Assembly (NCBI GenBank): GCA_031429355.1
Contig: JANOZM010000021.1
Location: 186,001-250,000 of the forward strand
Source: JANOZM01 sp031429355
Lineage (GTDB): Bacteria > Pseudomonadota > Gammaproteobacteria > Burkholderiales > Burkholderiaceae_E
Reading direction: 5' to 3'
Length of the DNA: 64,000 nt
The position numbers were made by a program, and so were the translations under genes. Positions 51,033 to 59,975 of this stretch are shown one piece after another. Positions within the stretch are counted from its first letter, which is position 1, and the number at the start of each line of letters is the position of its first letter. Under the pieces are notes generated by a model, which made no database searches, was not told the origin of the DNA, and saw nothing but the letters and a program-made list of their open reading frames with translations.

Positions 51033-51535
51033 ATGGCGCCTTCGCCTGTGTATTCGTTGTCGTGCAAATCCATATCGTTGGCTGCACGCTGCAATTCAAT
51101 TTCTTCTTTGGTTGCAAGGGCGACCGCATCAATCGTTAGCTCGTAAACTAAAGCAATTTCCGAATAGGGATGATTGCCATCAAGCACCACCGTATCTTTG
51201 GCAACATGGCGAATTAAATAAGAACGACCATCATCAGGTAGCCCTGGTCGACCCTCGACAAAATCACCTTCTGCAATTGGGTCAGGAAATGCGGACAAAG
51301 GATGAATAAATACTAATTGCGCGTCATACTCACCAAAGTGATCGGCCGGCTCTAGACCAACTGTAACTGTCTCGCCTACGGCCTTGCCTTCTAAGGCTTC
51401 TTCTAGCTTAGGAAACATGACACCAAAGCCGCCATGCAAATAGCGCGCGGTTTGACCTCGGTCCTCTAGCAGGTCGCCCGCCGAGTCTGTTAGTGTGTAA
51501 TGCAAATTGACCCAATGATTTACGCGTACAGTCAC
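51029..51535 (-). CDS. slyD: FKBP-type peptidyl-prolyl isomerase SlyD-like
   Basis: A 168-residue FKBP-type isomerase with an insert-in-flap domain. Seen: WVNLHYTLTDSAGDLLED at the N-terminus, YLHGGFGVMFPKLEEALEGKAVGE (the isomerase pocket), and a YDAQLVFIHPLSAFP insert region. The His/Cys-rich metal-binding tail of E. coli SlyD is absent; instead the C-terminus is short and acidic. It acts as a cytoplasmic folding helper. Divergent from the oxygenase gene and first gene of a slyD-dus-RIO set. Confidence 0.88.
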   Translation of the reverse strand: MTVRVNHWVNLHYTLTDSAGDLLEDRGQTARYLHGGFGVMFPKLEEALEGKAVGETVTVGLEPADHFGEYDAQLVFIHPLSAFPDPIAEGDFVEGRPGLPDDGRSYLIRHVAKDTVVLDGNHPYSEIALVYELTIDAVALATKEEIELQRAANDMDLHDNEYTGEGAI

Positions 51536-51558
51536 AACAAATTCCTATAATTGCAAAA

Positions 51559-52731
51559 ATGAAAAAACCACAAAACAAATCGAACAGCGAATCGCCAATT
51601 TTAACGATGCTAGGCGACCTGAGTGTAAGCCAGTTCATGGCTGAATATTGGCATCGAAAGCCATTATTGGTGCGCCAAGCCTTCGCAGACTTCAAAAGCC
51701 CGGTCAATTTAGACTTAGTTTTGCAACACGCCGTTAGTGACGACGCCGAGGCAAGACTGATCGAAAAAAAGCAAGACAAACAAAAACGTGATCAATGGTT
51801 ACTCACGCACGGCCCTTTAGACCAACTCCCTAAATTATCCACTCCTGGATGGACCGTTTTAATGCAAGGCGCCGATACCCAATCGCAAGATTTGTCGCGT
51901 TTACTCGGTAAATTTCGCTTTTTGCCCGATGCACGTCTTGATGACTTAATGATTAGTGTTGCTAGTGATCAAGGCGGGGTTGGACCTCATGTGGATTCGT
52001 ATGACGTATTTTTGTTGCAAGCCCATGGACAGCGTCACTGGCGCTGGGGACAAGTAAAAGACCAAACCCTTCAAGAAAACCAACCGATTAAATTGTTAGT
52101 CAATTTTAAGCCATCCACTAAAGATTTCACAGCCGTACTAGAGCCTGGCGATATGTTGTATTTGCCGCCTGGCTGGGCACACGATGGCGTTGCACAAGGC
52201 ACTTGCATGACATTTTCGATTGGGTTCCGTGCAAGCTCCTACGCCGAACTAATGAGCGACGTGTTGGGGCGTCTAATGGACGATCTGCCAGACGCTTCTA
52301 ATGCCAAGCGGCGGATTGAAGATAAGCGCGTAACAGCCACAAAAAAGCCTGCACAACTAGAGGATAACGAGCTCGCTGGCTATCTTGACTGGATTGATCA
52401 ATTTAAACCCAGCACAACACAGGCGGAACGATTAATAGCGCAACACTTAACCGAGCCGCGCCAGAGTGTGGATTTTGAAGTACCCGAGCGCGTAATGAGC
52501 CTCGCGGCCTTTAAAAAGTCAGCACTAAAAAAGGGACTAGAAGTTCACGAGGCCAGCAAAGCCCTTTACCGCCCTAATTTTATTGCTTTAAATGGTGACA
52601 TCTTTGATAGCCGCTCTAAATTTTTACGGACACTATTCGATGATAAGCAGTTAAACCCGATTGACTGCCCAGCAGCGGATTGGGATTTTCTTCATCTTTG
52701 GTACAGTTTTGGTTGGATCGTTGTTAAATAA
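51559..52731 (+). CDS. JmjC/cupin 2-oxoglutarate oxygenase, ribosomal protein hydroxylase (YcfD/RoxA type)
   Basis: A 390-residue Fe(II)/2-oxoglutarate oxygenase of the family that hydroxylates an arginine of ribosomal protein L16. Iron ligands are His144 and Asp146 (PHVDSYDVF) and His208 (GWAHDG), matching E. coli YcfD in spacing (62 residues between Asp and second His). N-terminal AEYWHRKPLLVRQAF is typical; the C-terminal winged-helix-like part (about 285-390) is present. Directly opposite slyD, an arrangement common in Burkholderiales. L16 as substrate is inference. Confidence 0.9.
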   Translation: MKKPQNKSNSESPILTMLGDLSVSQFMAEYWHRKPLLVRQAFADFKSPVNLDLVLQHAVSDDAEARLIEKKQDKQKRDQWLLTHGPLDQLPKLSTPGWTVLMQGADTQSQDLSRLLGKFRFLPDARLDDLMISVASDQGGVGPHVDSYDVFLLQAHGQRHWRWGQVKDQTLQENQPIKLLVNFKPSTKDFTAVLEPGDMLYLPPGWAHDGVAQGTCMTFSIGFRASSYAELMSDVLGRLMDDLPDASNAKRRIEDKRVTATKKPAQLEDNELAGYLDWIDQFKPSTTQAERLIAQHLTEPRQSVDFEVPERVMSLAAFKKSALKKGLEVHEASKALYRPNFIALNGDIFDSRSKFLRTLFDDKQLNPIDCPAADWDFLHLWYSFGWIVVK

Positions 52732-52764
52732 TTACTTCAAGCACTTACCGCAAGAAATTTTAGT

Positions 52765-53253
52765 ATGAACCAACCACCTTCAATAGAACAAACACTAACC
52801 CTTCGCAGTGAATACATTGCCTGCTACGAAAGACTTATTGCCGAAGGAACCGACAGCATTGCGTGGTTAGACGGAAATTTTGAATATTCGGGCGTTGCAG
52901 GCCCGATAATTTATGAGCGGTTGCGCGAGTATTTAATTGTTTCGCGTCATCGTCAATTGCGCCTGTTAATGGCAAACACCAATTTTTTGACCCAAAGCGC
53001 CGCCCGATTTTTAATGCTGCAAGATCGTTTTAGCGAGCAAATTCAATGTAGATTAATTAACGACAATAAATGGGATGGCACAGGTTTGCTAATCGTTGAT
53101 TCTCGGCACATCACGTGCCGCTTGCAGCCCAATGGATGGCGCGGAATTATGGCGATGGACGCTGTTGATCAAGCAGAACCACTCGCATTGAAGTTTGATA
53201 CGCTTTGGGAGGAGTCAACGCCCTGTCTGCCAAGAACAACGCTTGGGCTTTAA
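52765..53253 (+). CDS. Conserved protein of unknown function (DUF7931-like)
   Basis: A 162-residue soluble protein with no recognised catalytic motif. It contains YERLREYLIVSRHRQLRLLMAN, an alpha/beta pattern, followed by LLIVDSRHITCRLQPNGWRG. The layout recalls the single-domain phospholipase-D-like proteins seen beside this oxygenase gene in Burkholderiales, but the HKD motif is absent. It follows the oxygenase gene by 33 bases and is likely co-transcribed. A 14-base palindrome (GCATTCCGGAATGC, 53258-53271) begins 5 bases after its stop. Function unknown. Confidence 0.65.
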   Translation: MNQPPSIEQTLTLRSEYIACYERLIAEGTDSIAWLDGNFEYSGVAGPIIYERLREYLIVSRHRQLRLLMANTNFLTQSAARFLMLQDRFSEQIQCRLINDNKWDGTGLLIVDSRHITCRLQPNGWRGIMAMDAVDQAEPLALKFDTLWEESTPCLPRTTLGL

Positions 53254-53257
53254 TGTC

Positions 53258-53406
53258 GCATTCCGGAATGCCACACTATCCGTATGAGGCAAAAACAGGC
53301 AGCTATAATCGCGGTCTTGGTAGTAACGTAATAGTGCTAACCATATCTGAAAAAACACCTACCGGTAGTTGTTTTTAAACATTTTGTAAATTTCAAGGAA
53401 TAAATC
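53258..53406 (+). promoter_or_regulatory. Leader region of the LEA-like lipoprotein gene, with hairpin
   Basis: Contains a perfect palindrome GCATTCCGGAATGC (53258-53271), a good -10 TATAAT (53304-53309) without a clear -35, and a 26-base hairpin at 53351-53376 (AAAAACACCTACC / GGTAGTTGTTTTT, one mismatch) that ends in five T residues. The hairpin lies between the promoter and the AAGGA ribosome site at 53394-53398, a layout that fits a transcription attenuator, or else an operator. No small ORF is seen in the leader. Confidence 0.4.
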
Positions 53407-53829
53407 ATGACCAAGACTCTGTTAGTTGCTTCGCTGGTCGCTGTTGGCTTGGCCGCTTGCGGTCAAAAAACTGAGCCTGCTGCGCCTACACCCGCTCCTG
53501 CTCCAGTTGCTGCCCCGGCCGCCACTCCTGCTGCTGATGCTGCTAAATCTGCTGACGCTGCTGCTGGCGCCGCTGGTGCTGCTGCCGACGCTGCTAAAAA
53601 CGCCGCTGGTGCTGCTACCGACGCTGCTAAAAATGCAGCCGGTTCAGCAATGGACGCTGCTAAAAGCGCAACTGGCGCCGCTACTGATGCTGCTAAAGGT
53701 GCTGCTTCTGCCGCTACCGATGCAGTAAAAGACGCTGCTGGTAAGGCAATGGACGCTGGTAAAGACGCTGCTAAAGACGCTGCGATGAAAGCTGTTGACG
53801 CTGCTAAAGACGCAGCTAAGAAGCCTTAA
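53407..53829 (+). CDS. Alanine-rich lipoprotein with LEA-like 11-residue repeats
   Basis: A 140-residue lipoprotein: LVAVGLAACG lipobox with Cys at about 18, an Ala/Pro spacer, then repeats of the form A-A-x-D-A-A-K-x-A-A-G over residues about 40-140 with an 11-residue period. Such repeats resemble group 3 LEA and apolipoprotein-like amphipathic helices. In the literature LEA-type repeats protect membranes or proteins under desiccation and stress; here this is inference. Highly charged, low-complexity DNA; translated in one frame only. Own promoter/leader upstream and a strong terminator downstream, so monocistronic. Confidence 0.82.
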   Translation: MTKTLLVASLVAVGLAACGQKTEPAAPTPAPAPVAAPAATPAADAAKSADAAAGAAGAAADAAKNAAGAATDAAKNAAGSAMDAAKSATGAATDAAKGAASAATDAVKDAAGKAMDAGKDAAKDAAMKAVDAAKDAAKKP

Positions 53830-53850
53830 TTCTAGTCGCTCAAGTTGTAT

Positions 53851-53882
53851 TAAAAAGCCACCTAGTTAGGTGGCTTTTTTTA
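53851..53882. terminator. Strong intrinsic terminator after the LEA-like lipoprotein gene
   Basis: Hairpin AAAAAGCCACCTA (53852-53864), two-base loop, TAGGTGGCTTTTTTT. Long T-run on the plus strand and A-run upstream make it bidirectional, so it can also stop transcription of the minus-strand MBL gene. A second weaker hairpin GGCAAG/CTTGCC (53918-53938) lies nearer to that gene. Confidence 0.88.
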
Positions 53883-53955
53883 TTGCTAAATAATTTTTAC
53901 AGGCAAGTATTTTTAAAGGCAAGTAATTACGCCTTGCCACCATCAACAGTTATTG

Positions 53956-54732
53956 TTAACGCGCTACCCAATCAAACCCTTCTCCCTGTAACGCAACACC
54001 AATTTCGTAGGCAGGTCGCTTGCAAGCAACCGACAAATGCTCACGCGCCAATTCGGGCGTATTGTTAGAGCTACTTAAATGCGCTGCAATGATGGTCTCT
54101 AAGCGACTACGGTCTAAACCGGCCAACAGTTGGGCAGCAACGTCATTCGCTAAATGACCATACGGCCCAGAAATTCTGCGTTTTAAAGAAGCTGGGTAAC
54201 TACTTTTGGCCAACATTTCTGGGTCATGATTTGATTCAAGCACTAGAGCATCTAGTCCCGCTAAGTCTTCGTACAGCGAGGCTGTTAAATGGCCTAAATC
54301 GGTAAGAACGCCAAGACGAGTTTTATCGTCTTCAACAACATATTGAACCGGCTCGCGTGCATCGTGCGGAACCGTAAACGGGGTTATCTTTAACCCCTGA
54401 AATTCAATGGGCTGATAGGCGTTAATAATGCGCACGGGTGCTAGCTCGGCCAAAGCATCATTGTTATTGATAAATGTTCCCCGCGTTAAATGCACGGGAA
54501 TATCAAAGTTACGGCCAACTCGAAATACACCACCAATGTGATCACTATGTTCGTGAGTTACAAAAATGGCGTCTAAATCGGTCGTTGTTAAGCCCACCCG
54601 ATTTAGTCGACGCTCTAATTCTTTTTGACTAAAACCACAATCGATCATGATAGTGGTGGGGCGACCAGCCCCGTTGCTTTGAACAACTAGGGCATTGCCT
54701 TCACTACCGCTACCTAAACTGGCAAAGCGCAC
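53956..54732 (-). CDS. MBL-fold metallohydrolase
   Basis: A 258-residue metallo-beta-lactamase fold hydrolase. Seen: FASLGSGSEGNALVV, IDCG, THEHSDH (59-65) zinc motif, VPHDAREP with another His, LTDLGHLT, ESNHDPEML and AAHLSSSNNTPELA. This matches the YycJ-like group of MBL hydrolases. Substrate unknown. It lies downstream of bamC and dapA in an order widely conserved in Burkholderiales, 15 bases from bamC. Confidence 0.88.
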   Translation of the reverse strand: MRFASLGSGSEGNALVVQSNGAGRPTTIMIDCGFSQKELERRLNRVGLTTTDLDAIFVTHEHSDHIGGVFRVGRNFDIPVHLTRGTFINNNDALAELAPVRIINAYQPIEFQGLKITPFTVPHDAREPVQYVVEDDKTRLGVLTDLGHLTASLYEDLAGLDALVLESNHDPEMLAKSSYPASLKRRISGPYGHLANDVAAQLLAGLDRSRLETIIAAHLSSSNNTPELAREHLSVACKRPAYEIGVALQGEGFDWVAR

Positions 54733-54747
54733 TGGATATTTGTACTT

Positions 54748-55914
54748 TTAGCGCAACTGCTCTTGGATTAACGTCACCATGCGAGTGGCCACTTTTTGAT
54801 CTGTTGGATCAGTTAGCGCGGCTCCTTTGTCGTCAGCAACTGCAACATTAGTTTGAGTACCGCTAGCCTTAACGGTTATGCGAAAAGTCTTTGGTTTTAT
54901 ATCATTATCTTTTGAAAACAATTTACCTAAAAATCCTTTTTCGCGTGAGGAGCTTGATTCAAGTTCTGGATCGACATAGCGAACAAAGTAAATGCCTTCA
55001 GAACGATTTCGATCTTCTACGGTAAAGCCACTACGATCTAAAGCAAGGCCAACGCGGCGCCAGCCGCGATCAAACGGTTCATCGGCAATTTCTAGGGCCA
55101 CCGTAGCACCCGACCCAACAATACGTGCTTTCGAAGTATTTACTGCAGGCGTAGCGGCAACTGTACCTGCCGATGGTCCCTTTGCAGACGTTGCAATGGC
55201 TTGCGCTCGGTTGTTATCAACACCTAAGCGCACAACGATTCGACGAAGAAACTCCGCCTCTAAGTCGGCATCGGCAGCACGCGGTTGCCAAAGACTAGTC
55301 TCTTTAGTTTGACCGACCAACGATTCGACCATACCTTTATGACTTAAATACAATTCAGATCCGTTCGCTGTGGAATCGATTCGAACTCTAAACTTATCGC
55401 GCTCACCGGTTGAATACACTGCGTCGAGTGCTTTTCCGATCATTGCGCGAATTCCATCCTGGGGAATCTTCGCGCGATTTTCTGCCCACTCGGTTTCCAA
55501 AATGCCTGTTTGGGGGGATTGAACAGCCAAGTTGAAACCAGCGTCTATCCAAAAGTCACGCACAATCGGCCAAAGCTGCTCGGGCTTCATATCCACTGCT
55601 AACCAACGTTGCGTTCCAGAGCGCTCAACCCGTACACCGGGAACCGTTGGCAGAACACCCGCAGTTGAAGCAACCGCGGTAGTTCCTTGCGCTGCGTTAC
55701 GCTGAAAGGTTGAAGCCGAAGTAGATGCAGAACCAACGGTTCCGCGATCGGTCGATGTGGGCGATGTTAAATCGGGAGGCACTTCTAAAGTGGGCCGTTT
55801 ACCAGCGCTTTTGTAGTCAATTTTACTTTTTTCGGCTAAGTCATCAATTGTGCTGCAAGCTGTAAAGTTTAAAAATAAACTCGCACTCAGAATTGTTATA
55901 ACAAATTTTTTCAT
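54748..55914 (-). CDS. bamC: Outer membrane assembly lipoprotein BamC
   Basis: Lipoprotein of the BAM complex that inserts beta-barrel proteins. About 388 residues with a lipobox NFTAC at Cys20 from the ATG at 55914. A start at 55932, overlapping the dapA stop as ATGA, is also possible; neither start has a clear ribosome site. The N-terminal segment DYKSAGKRPTLEVPPDLTSP is the conserved unstructured part that binds BamD. Two helix-grip domains follow (about 95-205, with WLAVDMKPEQLWPIVRDFW; and about 275-388). A Ser/Thr/Ala linker joins them. Confidence 0.92.
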   Translation of the reverse strand: MKKFVITILSASLFLNFTACSTIDDLAEKSKIDYKSAGKRPTLEVPPDLTSPTSTDRGTVGSASTSASTFQRNAAQGTTAVASTAGVLPTVPGVRVERSGTQRWLAVDMKPEQLWPIVRDFWIDAGFNLAVQSPQTGILETEWAENRAKIPQDGIRAMIGKALDAVYSTGERDKFRVRIDSTANGSELYLSHKGMVESLVGQTKETSLWQPRAADADLEAEFLRRIVVRLGVDNNRAQAIATSAKGPSAGTVAATPAVNTSKARIVGSGATVALEIADEPFDRGWRRVGLALDRSGFTVEDRNRSEGIYFVRYVDPELESSSSREKGFLGKLFSKDNDIKPKTFRITVKASGTQTNVAVADDKGAALTDPTDQKVATRMVTLIQEQLR

Positions 55915-55928
55915 AGGAATTGTAGGTT

Positions 55929-56825
55929 TCATATTTGAACACCAGAGGCAGCAAGTGCCGCCAGAACTTTAGGTTGTGCAGCCTCGGTCATTTGCACCAA
56001 AGGCAAACGTAAATAGTTTTGACACAACCCCATTTTTGACATGGCAAACTTCACACCTATTGGGTTCGTTTCAACATAAATATCTGTGTGAAGCGGGAAC
56101 AATAAATTATTAATCCGACGGGCTGTTTCCATGTCGCCTGCCAAAGCCGCTTTGCACAGCGCTGCCATTTGCGCAGGAACAATGTTGGCGCTAACAGAGA
56201 TAACGCCATGGCCACCCAAAGCCATAAGTCCTAAGGCGGAGTCGTCATTACCGCTGTAGAGCAGAAAATCTTTTCGAACTTTACGCAAAAGGCCGATGGT
56301 TCTCACCATATCGCCAGTGGCATCTTTTAAACCGACGACGCCAGGCACATCTGCCAAGCGTAAAACAGTATCAGTGCTCATATCGGCAACGGTACGGCTT
56401 GGCACGTTGTACAACACAACCGGTAAATCGACTGTTTCAGCTACTTTTTTGAAGTGCTGATATTGACCTTCTTGGGTGGGTTTGTTGTAGTACGGAACTA
56501 CTTGCAAGGTAGCGTTGGCACCCACCGCTTTTGCATGTGCGGTTAGTTCAACGGCTTCTTTGGTCGAGTTGCCACCAGTACCTGCAATAATCGGCACACG
56601 TCCGGCGGCTTGTTCAACCGCCACCTTAATAAGTTGCCCATGTTCTTCTGGATCCACTGTTGGTGACTCGCCAGTGGTACCTACGGCAACAATTGCGTTG
56701 GTGCCTTGTTGTATATGCCAATCAATTAATTTGCGATAGCAAGGCCAATCAATACTACCGTCTTCAAGCATTGGCGTAATGATGGCCACAATGCTGCCTC
56801 GCGTCGTGAACTTCAAACCACTCAT
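55929..56825 (-). CDS. dapA: 4-Hydroxy-tetrahydrodipicolinate synthase
   Basis: Condenses pyruvate with aspartate semialdehyde in lysine and diaminopimelate synthesis. 298 residues from ATG 56825; an extension to 56900 has no family match. Seen: GTTGESPT (49-56), catalytic Tyr139 in LYNVPSRT, Schiff-base Lys167 in VVGLKDATGD, and a YSGNDDSALG turn. First gene of the dapA-bamC-MBL order; in this group the lysine gene and BamC are usually coupled. lysC is far away at 21377. Confidence 0.95.
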   Translation of the reverse strand: MSGLKFTTRGSIVAIITPMLEDGSIDWPCYRKLIDWHIQQGTNAIVAVGTTGESPTVDPEEHGQLIKVAVEQAAGRVPIIAGTGGNSTKEAVELTAHAKAVGANATLQVVPYYNKPTQEGQYQHFKKVAETVDLPVVLYNVPSRTVADMSTDTVLRLADVPGVVGLKDATGDMVRTIGLLRKVRKDFLLYSGNDDSALGLMALGGHGVISVSANIVPAQMAALCKAALAGDMETARRINNLLFPLHTDIYVETNPIGVKFAMSKMGLCQNYLRLPLVQMTEAAQPKVLAALAASGVQI

Positions 56826-57134
56826 AAATTTGTGCCTTCTAGCCAATAAGCAAACACCCGATTCTAACCGACCCGCCGTTGATCGGCGAACTAACGGCAC
56901 TTTTTTACAATTTGAAAGAAGTGGTGCGGCTATCCGGCCCAGTAAAAAACACTAGGATGCGCGCACAAAGCCGCGACCGACAGTCGTTCCAATCCTCCAG
57001 TCGTCTCCACATTGCGTACAGACAAATACGAAGCGTGATGAAATTAGGGAGTCTATTTTTAAGCGCAATTCACATAAGGTTGTTCGTTCTGTACCAATGA
57101 ACAAAACAAGCATTAATACTCGCGAAATTAAGCC
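56826..57134. other. Intergenic region between dapA and the GGDEF-EAL gene
   Basis: This 309-base gap separates divergent genes and must hold both promoters. No ORF with family likeness is seen. The only symmetric element is a weak TTGTTC/GAACAA inverted pair (57080-57085, 57099-57104), about 30 bases upstream of the GGDEF-EAL start, which might be an operator. No terminator or RNA structure is evident. Confidence 0.4.
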
Positions 57135-59975
57135 ATGAAAAGTGGCTTGACTTTTTTTACTTGGCTTAAGCAAACACGCTTGGCGGTTGCGCTTTGGGCT
57201 GTCGCATTTCTATTGCCATTTGCGATGTTTGCTATCGATATGTTTGCTCCCGCAATCCGTACCGAGTGGATCCCTAGTGCTATCAACTTTCTTTCTGTTG
57301 CTATTACCGGCATCGCATTAATCATAACAACTATCGCGTGGTATGCCTTTTCGCAATGGCGGCAAGAGCGCGTTAATGTGCAACGCTTACAAGATTTACA
57401 AGGGCAATACGGCTTAGCGGAAGACTTAGCCTTGCTAGGATCATGGGTCTATCACGTGGGCGAAAATCGCTACGACTGGAGTGATGGCAGCTTTACGGTA
57501 TTTGGCATTGATATGGACAACGGTGTGCCATCGTCCAAAGGCTTTTTAATTTGTATTCACCCAGAAGATCAAGACCGCTGGAAAGCCGCTCATAAAAGAG
57601 CGATTCGAAAAGGCCAAGATGTACGAATCGAGTATCGATATATCAAACACGGTAAGGAAGTCGTTTGGGTACGCTCGGTCGCTCGTTGTGAAAAAGACAG
57701 CCAAGGCCGCGTAGTACGCCTTGCGGGCATTGTTCAAGACACAAGTGCTATCCGAGCAATGGCGGCACAACTATCCCGCAGCGAGGCGAAATTTCGGGAC
57801 TTGTCACAAATTAGCTCGGACTGGTTTTGGGAAACCGATACGGATCACAAACTTAGTTTTCTCTCAGAAAGCGCCATTAGCGAGCTAGGCTCGTGGATTC
57901 GTGTTTCTGTCGGTCACACGCGCTGGGATTTAAGCGATGCGAGCTTACCGGGAGTCGATTGGGCCGCATTTAAGCAAACTGTTGATAACCACAAACCTTT
58001 TAACGAGTTTGTCTATACCCGAATTGATCCTGACGGCAATTTAATTTACCTATCTATTGGCGGTCGGCCGTTGTTTGATGACCACGGCAAATTTCAAGGC
58101 TATCGCGGTGTGGGTCGTAACGTAACCCGGGAACGCGAACAGCAATTGTTGCTTGAAATTGAAAGCAATATTGCAACGATTATGCGCGAACAATCCGATC
58201 CTGAAAAAGTCGTGACCATTTCTATCGCAACAGTTTGTCAATTGATGGGTTGGATTGGTGGCGCTCATTTAAAAAGTATTGCTGGTACTAATGCCATTGG
58301 TATTGGCGAGCACTGGGGTGATCAGGCGTTTACAGAAATGTTACGCAACTTGCCCACAGCTATCCCATTGACAGAAGGTTCGATAGAGCAAAAATCGTGG
58401 GATGCGGGGAAAGCCGTTTGGGTCGCTGACCTATCGCAACATAGTGAGTTTGCGCAACGCTATCAAGCCGAAGCGCTAGCACTAAAAACCGCATTTCTAT
58501 CACCTATTGTTGATGAAAATTCACAGGTGATGTCGGCCTTATTAATGTTTGGTCGCGTGCACTACAAAGCCGATCGCTTTATTTCGCAAGTGGCCGAAAC
58601 ACTGTCGCGTAACTTGTCACTTTACTTGCAGCGCAAGGCTGCAGAAAAACGTCTAACGCGTGCCTCGTTGCATGACGCCTTAACGGGTCTTCCAAATCGT
58701 GTTTACTTAACGCATCAGCTTGAAGGTAAGTTAAAGCGCAAAGAGCCAGTCGCCGTTATGTATGTCGACTTAGATCGCTTTAAAATTATTAACGATACCT
58801 TGGGTCACCAAGTTGGCGACCAAGTGTTAATTGAAGTATCGCGTCGCGCGGTTGAAGCACTCAGAACTACCGACGTTGTAGGTCGTATTGGTGGTGACGA
58901 ATTTATTATGTTGTTAGACCAACTCGACGACCCAGATGAAATCGAAATGTTGGCTCGACGCGTATTAACTGCATTAGAAAAACCATTTATTTTCGGCGGT
59001 CGTGCGTACTTTTTATCGGGCTCGATTGGTGTCGCGATTGCGCCGCGCGATGGCGGTGATTCGAAGCTATTGATTAAGTGCGCCGATAGCGCCATGTATC
59101 AAGTAAAGTCCGAAGGGCGCAACGATGTACGCTTTTTCTCAGCCGAATTATCGGATGACAGAACCGAGCAATTGCAGCTAGCCGCCGAGATGCCTTCGGC
59201 CATGCAACGCGGCGAAGTTTCACTGCATTACCAACCCATTTTGAACATTGATAACCGTACTTTAGCAGGCATGGAAGCGCTTATTCGTTGGCAGCACCCG
59301 AAGCGTGGTTTGTTACTTCCCGATCGATTTTTGCCAATTGCCGAGCAAAGTAATTTAATTCGTGAAATTGGTATTTGGAGTATTCGCCGCGCAATTGATG
59401 ATCGAACCAAAATGGGTATTACTCGATTTGTCGATGCGCCCGTCTCCGTAAACATTTCTGCTAAGCAGTTAAGCGAAGAAGGCTTTTTAGACTTAATTCG
59501 CAATACCTTGTCGGAAAAGAATTTCCCGCCTAATTTGCTGCGTTTAGAGTTAAGCGAAAGCTCGTTTATTCAAGACCCGCAACGGACTCAAGGCCTTATC
59601 AGCGGGCTACGTGGACTAGGCGTTTCGGTCATTATTGACAACTTCGGTACGGGTTATGCGTCGCTAAGTTATATCAAAAGCTTGCCGGTTGATGGGATCA
59701 AAATCGACCAAGTGTTTATTCGCAATATGGCCGAAGATCGTGGCAACATGGCCATCGTTCAAGCAATTGAGACCCTAGCGAAGCAAATGGGTATGAAGGC
59801 AATGGCCGAAGGCGTAGAAACCGCCGAAGAATTACGCGCATTGCGACAAGCCAATTGCACGGTAGTTCAAGGCACGTTTATTAGCCCTCCTTTACCAGTA
59901 GAACGTTTGGCCGAGTTTGTCGAATCCTTACCCGTTATGCGCGCGTTTCATTTGGTGCAAGACAACGCCGCTTAA
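57135..59975 (+). CDS. Membrane PAS-PAS-GAF-GGDEF-EAL cyclic di-GMP protein
   Basis: A 946-residue inner-membrane signalling protein. Two membrane helices (about 16-35 and 48-68) flank a short loop. A PAS domain (about 95-200, GSWVYHVGENRYDW), a second PAS (about 220-335), a GAF domain (about 340-490), a GGDEF domain with intact GGDEF at about 586-590, and an EAL domain with intact EALIRW at about 714 follow. Metal and active-site residues such as DNFGTGYASL and KIDQVFI are present in EAL. It could both make and break c-di-GMP, depending on the signal. No RNA or regulator partner is adjacent. Convergent with trpS with a four-base overlap. Confidence 0.94.
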   Translation: MKSGLTFFTWLKQTRLAVALWAVAFLLPFAMFAIDMFAPAIRTEWIPSAINFLSVAITGIALIITTIAWYAFSQWRQERVNVQRLQDLQGQYGLAEDLALLGSWVYHVGENRYDWSDGSFTVFGIDMDNGVPSSKGFLICIHPEDQDRWKAAHKRAIRKGQDVRIEYRYIKHGKEVVWVRSVARCEKDSQGRVVRLAGIVQDTSAIRAMAAQLSRSEAKFRDLSQISSDWFWETDTDHKLSFLSESAISELGSWIRVSVGHTRWDLSDASLPGVDWAAFKQTVDNHKPFNEFVYTRIDPDGNLIYLSIGGRPLFDDHGKFQGYRGVGRNVTREREQQLLLEIESNIATIMREQSDPEKVVTISIATVCQLMGWIGGAHLKSIAGTNAIGIGEHWGDQAFTEMLRNLPTAIPLTEGSIEQKSWDAGKAVWVADLSQHSEFAQRYQAEALALKTAFLSPIVDENSQVMSALLMFGRVHYKADRFISQVAETLSRNLSLYLQRKAAEKRLTRASLHDALTGLPNRVYLTHQLEGKLKRKEPVAVMYVDLDRFKIINDTLGHQVGDQVLIEVSRRAVEALRTTDVVGRIGGDEFIMLLDQLDDPDEIEMLARRVLTALEKPFIFGGRAYFLSGSIGVAIAPRDGGDSKLLIKCADSAMYQVKSEGRNDVRFFSAELSDDRTEQLQLAAEMPSAMQRGEVSLHYQPILNIDNRTLAGMEALIRWQHPKRGLLLPDRFLPIAEQSNLIREIGIWSIRRAIDDRTKMGITRFVDAPVSVNISAKQLSEEGFLDLIRNTLSEKNFPPNLLRLELSESSFIQDPQRTQGLISGLRGLGVSVIIDNFGTGYASLSYIKSLPVDGIKIDQVFIRNMAEDRGNMAIVQAIETLAKQMGMKAMAEGVETAEELRALRQANCTVVQGTFISPPLPVERLAEFVESLPVMRAFHLVQDNAA

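Noticed and set aside
53426..53728. 100-residue leucine-rich open frame overlapping the LEA-like lipoprotein
   Set aside because: A frame-shifted reading of the same repeats; periodic leucines come from the GCTGCT codons of the true frame.
53407..53829. CRISPR-like repetition
   Set aside because: The repeats are in-frame coding repeats of 11 residues, without spacers of constant length.
56952..57325. Minus-strand open frames between dapA and the GGDEF-EAL gene
   Set aside because: One covers the intergenic region with no family likeness and the other is antisense to the membrane helices of the GGDEF-EAL protein.
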